DNA from: Brasenia schreberi
Taxonomy: Eukaryota; Streptophyta; Magnoliopsida; Nymphaeales; Cabombaceae
NCBI GenBank assembly: GCA_036023115.1
Contig: JAYKKT010000089.1
Span: forward strand, 18,657,001-18,721,000
Length of the DNA stretch: 64,000 bases
Direction: 5' to 3'
The translations under genes and the position numbers were made by a program. The notes beneath the pieces are model-generated. The model was given only the letters and a program-made list of their open reading frames with translations, was not told where the DNA came from and did no database searches. Shown here one piece after another: positions 32,816 through 44,116 of this stretch (its first letter is position 1; the number at the start of each line of letters is the position of its first letter).

Positions 32816-35800
32816 GTGACGGAAGATCCCTTTTCTAAAAATACAAAAACATTTGAAAAACTTCAAATAAAAAAAAAATCGAAAAACAAGAAAAACCAAA
32901 AACAATGGAAAAACAAAAACTCGAAAAAAGAGTGCTTTGTATAGTTCCCAAAGTTCTTGTTTTACAAAAACCCAAAAAAATCGATAATTTAGAAAATACC
33001 AAAAAGATTTTGTACATAGCTGCTCCTAGTAGGACTTTGGCAAAAGAAAAGGATTTCGAAAGAAACGTCGTCTGCATAGCCAGACCAAAAATTTCGAAAT
33101 CAATTGAAAATTCAAGTACAAAACCAGGTCATTTTGAAAACCACGCATCAAGTTCCCTCGGGTCTACAGCCCACGAGAATGATCAAAGCCCAGAAGTGGA
33201 TCCCCTTGAGGAGGATCCTACTTCTGAGCTCCTAGAATTTCATAGAATTCTCGATTTTGAAAGACCTTCCCAATCAGTAGGAGGAGATTTCATAGAGGTG
33301 AACCTAGGGGATGATTCCAATCCCAAAACCATCAAAATAGGTGCATGCTTGCATGAAACTGAAAAGTTAGCATTCATTGCATTTCTACGAACCTATTTAG
33401 ATGTGTTTGCATGGACGTATGAAGACATGCCGGGCATAGATCCCAGCATAGTCGAGCATCGTCTTCCCTTAGATGCAGGTGTAAAACCCATAAAGCAGAA
33501 GCTTAGGAAAATACACCCTAATGTACACACGCAAGTCAAAGAGGGTTTAGAAGATCTGCTAAAAGCCGGATTTATAAAACCCATTGCGTATTCTGATTGG
33601 TTGTCAAATATCGTTGTAGTTCGAAAAACCAATGGGAAAATTCAAATATGCATCGATTTCAGAAACCTGAATAAAGCCACTCCAAAGGATAATTATCCTT
33701 TACCAAACATAGATTTGATAGTCGATAGTACTGCAAATCATGAAATGTTTTCGTTTATGGATGGCTATTCAGGCTATAATCAAATCAAACTGAGTCCACG
33801 AGATCAGGGTAAGACCGCCTTCACAACCCCATGGGGCACGTACTGCTATACAGTCATGCCCTTTGGTTTGAAAAATGTCGGCGCAACATACCAACGAGCC
33901 ATGAACACGATCTTCCATGATCAAATTCATGAGCTTGTAGAAGTGTATGTAGATGATCTCTTGGCGAAATCCAAAACCCGATGCACCCATATCGAATGTT
34001 TACAAAAGATTTTCGAAAGGCTTAGGCTTTACAAAGTAAAGCTAAACCCTCAAAAATGTGTGTTCGGGGTAGAATCAGGGAAGCTTCTAGGCTTTATGGT
34101 GAGCCAAAGGGGAATAGAAGTCGACCCCTCTAAGTGTCGAGCCATCATAGACATGGCTCCACCCTCCAATCTTACCCAAATCCGTAGCCTCCAGGGTCGA
34201 TTACAATCCGTGCGCCGATTCATATCGAATCTGGCAACTAGATGCGAACCCTTCAACAAACTGTTGAGGAAGGGTACGAAATTCTTATGGGATGACGAAT
34301 GCCAAAAGTCCTTCGAGAGACTGAAGGCATACTTGGTTAATCCCCCTGTTTTGAATCCTCCAAAGCAAGGAAAACCGCTTTTATTATACATCTCCGTGCA
34401 TGTAAATGCTTTAGGATTCCTATTGGCTCAATACGAGGATGACACCCATAAGGAGTATGCCATCTACTATATTTTGAAAACTCTCTTGGCTTATGAACGA
34501 AATTATCAAGCCATGGAGAAGACGTGCTTGGCCCTACTCTGGGCCTGCCAGAAGTTCAGACACTATTTCCTAGATCATGAGATCTGGATAGTGTCCAAGC
34601 TTGATCCAATCAAGCACTTATTCGAAAAACCCATTCTCACAGGTAGATTGGGCAAATGGCAACTCCTTCTAATGGAGTATGATCTGAAATACCATCACCA
34701 GATCTCCATTAAGGGGCAAGCCCTGGCAGATTACGTGGCTGAATTCCCCTTAGAGGACGCATATCCCACTCTTGTCGAAATGCCTGATGAAGGCATATTG
34801 CAAAACCATTTTCAAAACCACATTTTGGCAAATTCTTTCGAAAACCAAGTGTGGAAGATGCACTTCGACAGGGCACGAAACCAACGAGGGGTCGGTGTTG
34901 GGCTCATCCTAATCTCCCCTGAAAAGGGCGAGATTCCCGTAGCAGTCCGCTTAGATTTTGAATGTTCCAACAACGTAGCTGAGTATGAAGCACTCATACA
35001 AGGCTTAAGGATTTCGAAAACTCTAGTGGCATCATGCATCGAGGTCTTTGGAGATTCGCTCCTTGTCATAAACCAAGTTTTAAAAATTTGGCAAGTACGT
35101 AATGAGAAACTACTTCCATATCACGAGTTGGCCACTCGATTGGTCCAGTCCTTCCAATCGTGTAAACTCACACACGTAGGAAGAGAGGACAATGGCATCG
35201 CCGATGCCCTCTCCTCCTTGGGTTCAGCCCTGAAGGTCGATCCCATTTCAGGGATCACATCTTTGGAAATATGGCATGCGCCCCACCCATCCACACACGA
35301 CTTGGATATTTGCCAAAACAACCTAGGGTCTATTGAAAAACCCTGGTTTTATGACATAAAACAATTTCTAGAGAATGGGGGATTCACCAAGGATGCCACG
35401 TCCAAAGATAAGGCATTCATTCGTAAGATTTCGACCCGATACACCATTCTGGGTGGGGTCTTATACAAAAAAAGTTTTACCGGCATTCTGCTTAGATGTA
35501 TCGACCTAGAGGAGGCTAGGATAGTGATGCATGAGTTCCACGATGGAGAATGTGGAGGTCATATTAATGCGAACATGATGGCGATGAAAATACTTAGAGG
35601 GGGCAATTTTTGGTCCACCCTGAAAAAGAATTGTCACGATCATGTTAGGAAGTGTCATCCATGTCAAGTGCATGGGCACGCCATTCATATCCCTTCATCT
35701 GCATTACATTCTGTGGTCAGCCCCTGGCCATTTACCATGTGGGCGTTTGACATCGTAGGCCCAATATTTCCAAAGGCCTCGAATGGGCATCGATTTATTT

Positions 35801-36590
35801 TAGCAGCCACGGAGTATTTCTCCAAGTGGGTGGAAGCCATTTCCCTAACCAATGTAATGGGGCAACATGTGGTGGCTTTCATCCGGAGGAATATCTTGGC
35901 TCGATTTGGGGTTCCACGAGACCTGGTGTCTGATAATGGTACCCCATTCAAGAACGAGCGGATGGTTAAGTTGTGCAACACGTATGGCATAACTCACCAC
36001 TTCTCCTCGCCCTACTACCCTCAAGGCAACGGCCAAGCCGAAGCCACAAACAAGACTCTCATTAGTATTATTGAGAAAACCTTAAAGAAGGGTAGGACGT
36101 GGCACGAGAAGCTGGATGAAGCCTTATGGGCTTATAGGACTTCCATCCGGACTCCCACGAATGCCACACCATTCGAATTAGTCTATGGCACAAACGCCAT
36201 TCTTCCCATTCATACCCAACTGCATTCATTTCATACATCCATAGCACTCGACCTCCCCCAAGAGACGTTCAGCATGCTAGGATGGCCGAACTAGATTTGC
36301 TAGATGAGAGGCGACTCCTTGCCATGGATTATACTCGTGCATACCGGCAAAGGATAGCCCGACATTATAGCAAACATATGAGACCTCGCCACTTTGAAGT
36401 GGGAGATCTAGTCTTAAAAACCATCCACCATCGTGGCCCACACCCCCTAGGCAAGTGGCGCCCCAACTGGGATGGACCCTATGTTGTACGAGCAACCACT
36501 ACGAACAATTCGTATTGGTTGATCGATGTAGAAGGTAGGAATTTAGCGGATCCTATCAATATTCAATACTTAAAGAAGTATCATGTGTAG
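32816..36590 (+). pseudogene. pol of TE-4 (RT - RNase H - aRNase H - integrase), one late frameshift
   Basis: The pol start codon seen as ATG in TE-3 and TE-5 is GTG here (32816-32818). A continuous frame then runs from an internal ATG at 32905 for 1129 residues. Domains in order: lysine-rich N-terminus; FAWTYEDMPGIDPS; RT with YVDD at 33946-33957; degenerate native RNase H (YISVHVNALGFLL); archaeal-type RNase H with FDRARNQRG, where other copies have FDGARNQRG; integrase with HEFHDGECGGH, RKCHPC, FDIVGP, SDNG and GQAEA. A one-base deletion near 36266-36270 shifts the frame at the start of the GPY/F module, which continues in another frame at 36282-36590. This is the longest open pol in the window. 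Confidence 0.96.
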
Positions 36591-37760
36591 GATCTGGATT
36601 AAATTCCAGTTTTTGAAAATTTTAAGGGATAGCTGCCCTGAGACATGTGAATAAGGTGCAAAGGCGAACTCGTGTGACCCTGAGTGAGAGAATTCGCACT
36701 TGTGAAAGAGTGGAGTTTTCAAAATCGTGGTTACATTTCAAAATCCTTCTTCTTACAAAGAAAGGCCTAGTTCAACATAGCAAGATACTTGCAAGTAGTA
36801 CGTGCTATTTCTAAATAGGTTGATCTGGAATGGATCGAGTGTAGGCTTGGGATAAGACCGCCCCTCTTCTCTTGTATTTCCAAAAGGAAAACAAAGGCCC
36901 AAAACAAAAGGGAATTTCCCATTCAAAGTCTCTTTCCCAAAGATAGAAACCAGAATTTAAAAGAAAAATCGAATCTCTTGTGAAAAAGAGGGATTAAAGA
37001 AAAAATACTCCCAAAGGGAGACCCTCTATGAAAAAAAGGAAAAAGAGGCCAAAAAGCTCAAAAAGAGCAGTTTTCCGCCTTCTATGCCTCAAACCACGGG
37101 ACGCTTCAGAGGGGACTGTGGTATCTCTTTCCCATCCCTAGCTTATCCCAAGCTAAAGCATGGTTCATTTCGAGGAATCCTAAAGTAAAAATAGGATTTA
37201 CTTACTTGAATTTCATCTTGTTTGAGAATTCGACGTTTCGAGTAAGGCGTAGGAATTTGAAATGAAGCTTGTTTTCTTATAAAACCTCCGCTAGATAAGC
37301 GAGTGTTAAGACTCAAACAAGGGCAAGCACGAAGAGCTCGAGATCCTTAGGATCGAGGCTCAAGACAGTTGTCCCTTTCGTAAATAGCTTTTGTAAATAA
37401 GTTTTGAAAACCGAACATCGAACAGCATAGGATTTGCTCACTTAGAGCAGTAGGCCTTGTAAGTCTCTAGAGTTCGACCACATCTGGTCTTTGGGAGATC
37501 GCCACTCTTGGCACCACACCCATGTCATTTGCATTCCACACATGGTACTTGCATGAACATGATCCCATTTAGGACCAGATTCCATAGAAGAACCCTTTGG
37601 CGTGATATCTCCTCCTACCAGAGTTTGTAAATTGAGATTTTGCAAAAAAATTGGGACGATCCCATATTCTTCGTGGCTAGATTTAGGGAGACATTGAAAG
37701 GGGTGTTTGTCATCTTTGCCCTTATCCAAATCGATTTGGACAAGGCCAAAGAGGGGCATC
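36591..37760 (+). other. 3' untranslated region of TE-4 with polypurine tract
   Basis: Aligns with 1236-2402 and 50788-51952. No credible gene. It has A/G-rich runs (about 36950-37070) and ends in AAAGAGGGG (37748-37756) and CATC before the LTR. Confidence 0.85.
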
Positions 37761-40700
37761 TGTAAACACCCCGAAATCCCACGAATTTCTCAAATTCATC
37801 TGGTTTTGTAAAAGTAGCCCCAAAGGGCCATTTTGAGTCTAGAAACCCAGGAGCCTTCCAGACAACCCTGTACATATGTTTTAAACTCTGTATTTCGAAA
37901 ACATATAATATGGCTTTTAAAACCTTTGTAAAATATGTTTTAAAACCCCAAAGCAGCTTGGCCTAATCAAGACAGGACCAGCGAAGAGCTAAGAAGAGCC
38001 CGGAACCGGAGCACATGTCAAGCCCGGCACAACAACTCTTGTATCACATCCATACCCCCAGGATCTCGAACATCCAAGACCCTGTTATTATCAAAATGTC
38101 ATTTGAAGTCATCTCCGGAAGGCAGAAATGGAGGCGGACGACCATGTTGGCGAAGACCCAATGCAGACGGAGTACTGATGCTGTCAGGCCCCGCACAAAT
38201 CGTCCGTTTCGAACCCAGCTCGAAGGAGTCAGAGCTCAGTTTGGATTGGATCTGGACCATATATATCCAGATCCCAATCCAAACCCATGTGTGGACTTGG
38301 ATTTGGATTTGGATCCAGAGATCCAATCCAATATCCATATCCATGGCCCACATCACCTTTTCATAAATGGAGGTGGGGCCCATTTGAAATTCACGTGGGA
38401 TTATGGGCATGAGAGAGAGTGGGGATGAAAAATATCAAGAGTGTTGTAATTAAGCTTGACTTGTGTGTCAAGTTTGAGGTTAATCTTGTGGGTTAGCCTA
38501 ATCGAGTGGGTTTAAGCTTGTAATTAGCCAAAACCTAACCTAGGGCTGCACCAACATGAGGTGGTTAAGGTCTATGGGCCATGCAAAGGGAGCTCCTTCA
38601 CCTAAACCTATCCCTAAACACCTAATCCTAGCCTTCCACCCTAATCCACCCCTAATCTGAGCCTAATCACCTAACCCACTTCCCTAATCCCGGCCTAATC
38701 CCAACCTAATCACCTAACCCACTTCCCTAATCCTTCCCTAAACCTAGGTTAATTTCCCTAAACCTAGCCTAAACCTAGCCTAATCACCTAACCTAGCTCA
38801 CTAAACCCCACCCTAAAACCCAACCACCTAACCTAGCCCTAAACCCCTAAACCACTCCTAGCCCACAATCTACCCAAACCACTAGTTTTCAAAATATCTG
38901 GCCCTACCCTTTCCAGCCCACCTTATCTTCATACCACCCTACCTAAACCACCTAACCACTACCCCAAACCCAGCCCTAACCGACCTACCCATCCCTATAT
39001 AAACCCCCCCCCCTTGGGGGCGGGTTCTCGGATCTAGAAGCCCACCAAAAATCCCAGTCGGGCCCTCTCTTTCCTCCACTTCCCCAGCTGCTCCACCTGC
39101 GCCGCCTACACCACCACCATCCCTCCATTCCACCACCACTTGCACCGCCATCTCCACCACCTCCCGGCCGAGCTTCACAGCCTGCCCATCTTCCTCCCAG
39201 CCGGGTACCACCTTCTCCCCATTCGGTAAGTACCCCCCAACTCTACCTAACTCCTTCTCTACTCCCTCTCCACTCCTAGCCACCCACCATACCGCCATCT
39301 TACCTACACATCAGCCCCTTGCTGCCACCATTCTCACTTAGCCGAACCTAGCACAACCTAAACCACCGGCCACTACCTAACTACCCTAACTACACCCGGC
39401 CAGCCATCTTTTTTCCCCTTAGACTCCCATTCGGCCTTCCCTTAAACTCCTTTAGGTCCATACTCCCCAATACTCTAGACCCTCCTAGTGACCCTACACA
39501 CTCACTTGGCCCAGCCCCTTTAATCCCCCACATCAAGGCGACACCCATTTGCAGCCGGCCACCTTCGAGGCGCCTATCCCGCGCCCCACTTGCAGCCGGC
39601 CAGCACCCTTTGTCATTCCCCCTCGCGGAGCTCCCGTTTGCAGCCCAAGGCGAAGGCCAAGCCCACGCTCAAGCAAGGCCTCTACGGACCAGCTACTCGT
39701 AAGTGCCTAAACTCGGTCTTTAGTTGTATACTTGCTTGAGATTCAATTTGATACGGGGTTCTAATAACGGAGCATAGTCTCCCCCCGCTTGTAATAACGT
39801 GGCTTGGCACACCCACACATGTGCACTCTCTTAGTTGTGCACGATTTTGAACACACACGGGCCTAATCAGCCCCTAATACATAAGTGCATATATATACTT
39901 TCATTTTTGAAGGGTTTTGCTTAAGTTGGGTGCGTTGTCTTTCAATTCAAGCACTCACACACATTGAGCTTTCGCTCTTATTTGAAAGACCCAAGTAAGG
40001 GCCGACCTATACTATTTGGGTTTCATTTCATGTCGTGTGAGTAAGTCTTTCAATTCAAGCACTTTCACACACATTGAGCTTTCGCTCTTATTTGAAAGAC
40101 CCAAGTAAGGGCCGACCTATACTATTTGGGTTTCATTTCATGTCATGTGAGTAAGTCTTTCAATTCAAGCACTTTCACACACATTGAGCCTTCGCTCTTA
40201 TTCCCAAGACCTTAGTAAAGGCCTTATTGCAGTTATATTTGGGTTTCATTTATGTCGTGTGTGTAGTACTTCAATTCAAGCGCTCTCACACACATTGAGC
40301 CTTCTTTCTTACTCCCAAGACCTTAGTCAAGGCCATACTGCAATTTATATTTGGGTTTAATTTCATGTCGTTTGTGTAAGTCTTTCAATTCAAGCACGCA
40401 CCCACATTGAGCCTTCGCTCTTATTTGCAAGACCCGAGTAAGGGCTCATATACATACTCTATATACATATTTCCCTTCGGTTATTTCCCTTCGGTTATTT
40501 CCCTTTGGTTATTTCCCTTCAGTATTGTCTTTCTATTTCGGGTTTTCCCTTTGGAGTAGCGTGAGTTTGCTTTGCATCTACGCCATACCACGAGGTAGGA
40601 CGCATATTGCATCGAAGCAAGCCCCGCTCGAATTCGCCCATGTAGTGGAGTGTTCATAACACACAAACTAGGTGGCCCGAAAAGGGATAAAAGAAAAGAC

Positions 40701-40793
40701 TTAGGCACGTGCAAATCCACGTGATCTAAAACATGCAATCGCATTTTAAAGACCCGAAATAGACACCTCGAACCGCTTCGTAGACTTTCTCTC
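37761..40793 (+). repeat. 3' LTR of TE-4, left part
   Basis: TGTAAACACC at 37761. It runs with TATATAAA at 38996-39003 and five 110-bp units to CTCTC at 40789-40793, where TE-5 is inserted. The remaining 242 bases are at 55145-55386. Confidence 0.96.
38996..39003 (+). promoter_or_regulatory. TATA box of the TE-4 3' LTR
   Basis: TATATAAA identical in form and place to the 5' LTR copy. In a 3' LTR it could drive transcription into flanking DNA, here into TE-5. Confidence 0.5.
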
Positions 40794-43700
40794 TGTAAAC
40801 ACCCCGAAATCCCACGAATTTCTCAAAATCCATCTGGTTTTATACAAGCAGCCCCAAAGGGCCATTTTGAGTTCGGAAACCCAGGAGCCTTCCAAACAAC
40901 CCTGTACATATGTTTTAAACTTTATCTTTCTAAAACATATAATATGGCTTTTGAAAACCCTTTTAAAACACGTTTTGAAACCCCGAAGTGGCTTGGCCCG
41001 ATCAAGACAGGACCAGGAGAGCCAAGAAGAGCCCGGAACCGGAGCACCTGTCGAGCCCGGCGCAGCAACTCTTGTATCTGATTCACATCCCAGGATCTCG
41101 AACGTCCAAGACCCTGTTCTTATCAAAATAGCATTTGAAGTCATCTCCGGAAGGCAGAAACGGAGGTGGACGACTATGTTGGCGAAGACCCAACGCAGAC
41201 GGAGTACTGATGCTGTCAGGCCCCACACGAATCGTCCGTTTCGAACCCAGCTCGAAGGAGTCAGAGTTCAGTTTGGAGTGGATCTGGACCATATATATCC
41301 AGATCCCAATCCAAACCCATATGTGGACTTGGATTTGGATTTGGATCTAGAGATCCAATCCAATATCCATATCCATGGCCCACATCACCTTCTCATAAAT
41401 GGAGGTGGGGCCCACTTGAGTTTCACGTGGGATCATGGGCATGAGAGAGAGTGGGGTTGAAAAATATCAAGAGTGTTGTATTAAGCTTGACTTGTGTGTC
41501 AAGTTTGGGTTAATCATGTGGGTTAGCATAATTGAGTGGGTTTAAGCTTGTAATTAACTAAAACCTAACCTAGGGCTGCACCAACATGGGGTGATCAAGG
41601 TCTATGGGCCATGCTAAGGGAGCTCCTTCACCTAAACCTAGCCCAAAATGCCTAAACCTAGCCTAAACCCCTAATCCACCCCTAATCTGAACCTAATCAC
41701 CTAACCCACTTCCCTAATCCCGTCCTAATCCTAACCTAATCACCTAACCCACTTCCCTAATCCTTCCCTAAACCTAGATTAATTTCCCTAATCCTAGCCT
41801 AAACCTAGCCTAATCACCTAACCTAGCTCACTAAACCTCACCCTAAAACCCAACCACCTAACCTAACCCTAAACCCCTAAACCACCCTTAGCCCACGATT
41901 TACCCAAACCCCTAGTTTTAAAATATCTGGCCCAACCTTTTCCAGCCCACCTTATCTACATACCACCCTACCTAAACCACCTAACCACTACCCTCAGCCC
42001 AGCCCTAACCGACTTACCCATCCCCTATTGAAACCCCCCTCCTTGTGGGCGTGTTTTCCAAGTGGGAACCACCCTTCCACCCAGCCGGGCCCTCTCCTTC
42101 TCCCATCTCTCACCCAGCCGGGACCACTCCCCAACAGCTCCACCTGCTCCACCAGCCACCACCTGCACCGCCACCTTCCCTCTTCCCTCCATCACCACCA
42201 TCCCTCAGCCGGACGCCACCACCTCCACCCAACCGAACCAGCCGACAGCCACCTGCCCGCCACCTTCCCACTTCATCCGCCACCTCTCCCCATTCGGTAA
42301 GTACCCCAAACTCCCTCAAAGCCCCTCTCTACCACCTCTCCACTCTTAGCCACCCATCCTACCTTCATCTCAGCCCTTTTGCCGCCACCACCTAAACCTA
42401 GCCGAACCTAGTATAACCCAAGTTGCTGGCCACTACCTAGCCATCATCTCCCGTTCGGCCAACTCCCCTAGGTGTCCTATTCGGCCTTCCCACTAGCTCA
42501 CCTGTTGGGTCCAGTTTCCTTAAGTACCCAACTCCCCTAGTGACCCTAATAACCCACTTATTCAGCCACTTTAAACCCCCTACTTGGAGGCGCCATCTAC
42601 TTGCCACCGGCCCCCTTCGAGGCGTCTATCCCGCGCCCCACTTGCAGCCGGCCAGCACCCTTGATCACCTACCTTCGCGGAGCTCCCGTTTGCAGCCTAA
42701 GGCCAAGTCCACGCCCAAGCAAGACCTCTACGGACCAGCTACTCGTAAGTGTCTAAACTCGGTCTTTAGTTGTATACTTGCTTGAGATTCAATTTGATAC
42801 GGGGTTGTAATAACGAAGCATAGTCTCCCCCTGCTTGTAATAACGTGGCTTGGCACAACCACACACGTGCACTCTCTTAGTCGTGCACAATTTTGAACAC
42901 ACACGGGCCTAATCAACCCCTAATATATAAGTGTATATATACTTTCATTTTCGAAGGGTTTTTGTTCAAGTTGGGTGCGTAGTCTTTCAATTCAAGCACT
43001 CTCACACACATTGAGCTTTCGCTCTTATTTGAAAGACCCAAGTAAGGGCCGACCTATACTATTTGGGTTTCATTTCATGTTGTGTGAGTAAGTCTTTCAA
43101 TTCAAGCACTTTCACACACATTGAGCCTTCGCTCTTACTCCCAAGACCTTAGTAAAGGCCTTATTGCAGTTATATTTGGGTTTCATTTATGTCGTGTGTG
43201 TAGTACTTCAATTCAAGCACTCTCACACACATTGAGCCTTCGCTCTTACTCCCAAGACCTTAGTCAAGGCCATACTGCAATTTATATTTGGGTTTAATTT
43301 CATGTCGTGTGTGTAAGTCTTTCAATTCAAGCACACACCCACATTGAGCCTTCGCTCTTATTTGCAAGACCCGAGTAAGGGCTCATATACATAAGATATA
43401 TACATATCTCCCTTCGGTTATTTCCCTTCGGTTATTTCCCTTCTGTTATTTCCCTTCAGTATTGTCTTTACATTTCGGGTTTTCCCTTTGGAGTAGCGTG
43501 AGTTTGCATTGCATCTACGCCATACCATGAGGTAGGACGCATATTGCATCAAAGCAAGCCCCGCTCGAATTCGCCCATGTAGTGGAGTGTTCATAACACA
43601 CAAACTAGGTGGCCCGAAAAGGGATAAAAGAAAAGACTTAGGCACGTGCAAATCCACGTGATCTAAAATATGCAAATCGCATCTTAAAAACCCGAAATAG

Positions 43701-43975
43701 ACACCTCGAACCGCTTCGTAGACTTTCTCTCCAAAACTCGATTTTTGCAAAAGCGTACAGACTGACCCTTGCGCATCGGTGCAAGAAGGTCTGCGACGAC
43801 AAGAGCTTACTTGCTCACAGTCGCCACGTTTAGAAGTCAGTGTTAGAAATATCTTCGCTAGCTTAAGTAAGCTAGCTGGCACGCCCTATTTATATACATA
43901 GGCCTTAGACACACGAGAAGATCCACTCCAAGCCCCCGGAAGGGACGAAGAGGCGGGGATTTTCGCGCGTCTACA
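40794..43975 (+). repeat. 5' LTR of TE-5
   Basis: TGTAAACACC to GCGTCTACA, 3182 bases. The TATA site reads TATTGAAA (42026-42033), whereas the 3' LTR has TATTTAAA. It holds four 110-bp units (42984 to about 43382), a GGTAAGT donor-like site at 42296-42302, and the terminal hairpins. Confidence 0.97.
42984..43382 (+). repeat. Tandem repeat array (4 units), TE-5 5' LTR
   Basis: Same 110-bp units as in TE-4 but four copies. The 3' LTR has four as well (54134 to about 54533). Confidence 0.85.
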
Positions 43976-43980
43976 GAGAT

Positions 43981-43998
43981 TGGCACGCCCGGTGGGAC
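43981..43998 (+). other. Primer-binding site of TE-5
   Basis: TGGCACGCCCGGTGGGAC, five bases (GAGAT) after the 5' LTR, identical to TE-4. Confidence 0.9.
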
Positions 43999-44116
43999 GT
44001 GAGCCTTTTCAAAAATCGAGTTTACTTGTAGAAGTTTTGTGAAAATTTTATAAAGGTGTCGTTTTAACTTGTTTTCTTTGCTTTTACTTAGGAAATTTTG
44101 AAAAAGCTTGAAAAGC

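Larger units (their letters stand above)
42297..44091 (+). other. Candidate leader intron of TE-5 (donor to acceptor before gag)
   Basis: GTAAGT at 42297 and a pyrimidine-rich tract ending TTTACTTAG at 44091, 25 bases before the gag ATG (44117). The equivalent in TE-4 is 27997-29895. Removal would take out the repeat array, hairpins and primer-binding site, so it would make a gag mRNA but not a genomic RNA. A possible micro-exon lies at 42696-42744. Inference from motifs only. Confidence 0.3.

Noticed and set aside
40481..40744. Antisense frames of about 70-150 codons near LTR 3' ends (for example 5155-5538, 29230-29607, 40481-40744, 43418-43882).
   Set aside because: They are open by composition, vary in length among copies, and overlap the repeat array and hairpins. 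No family resemblance.
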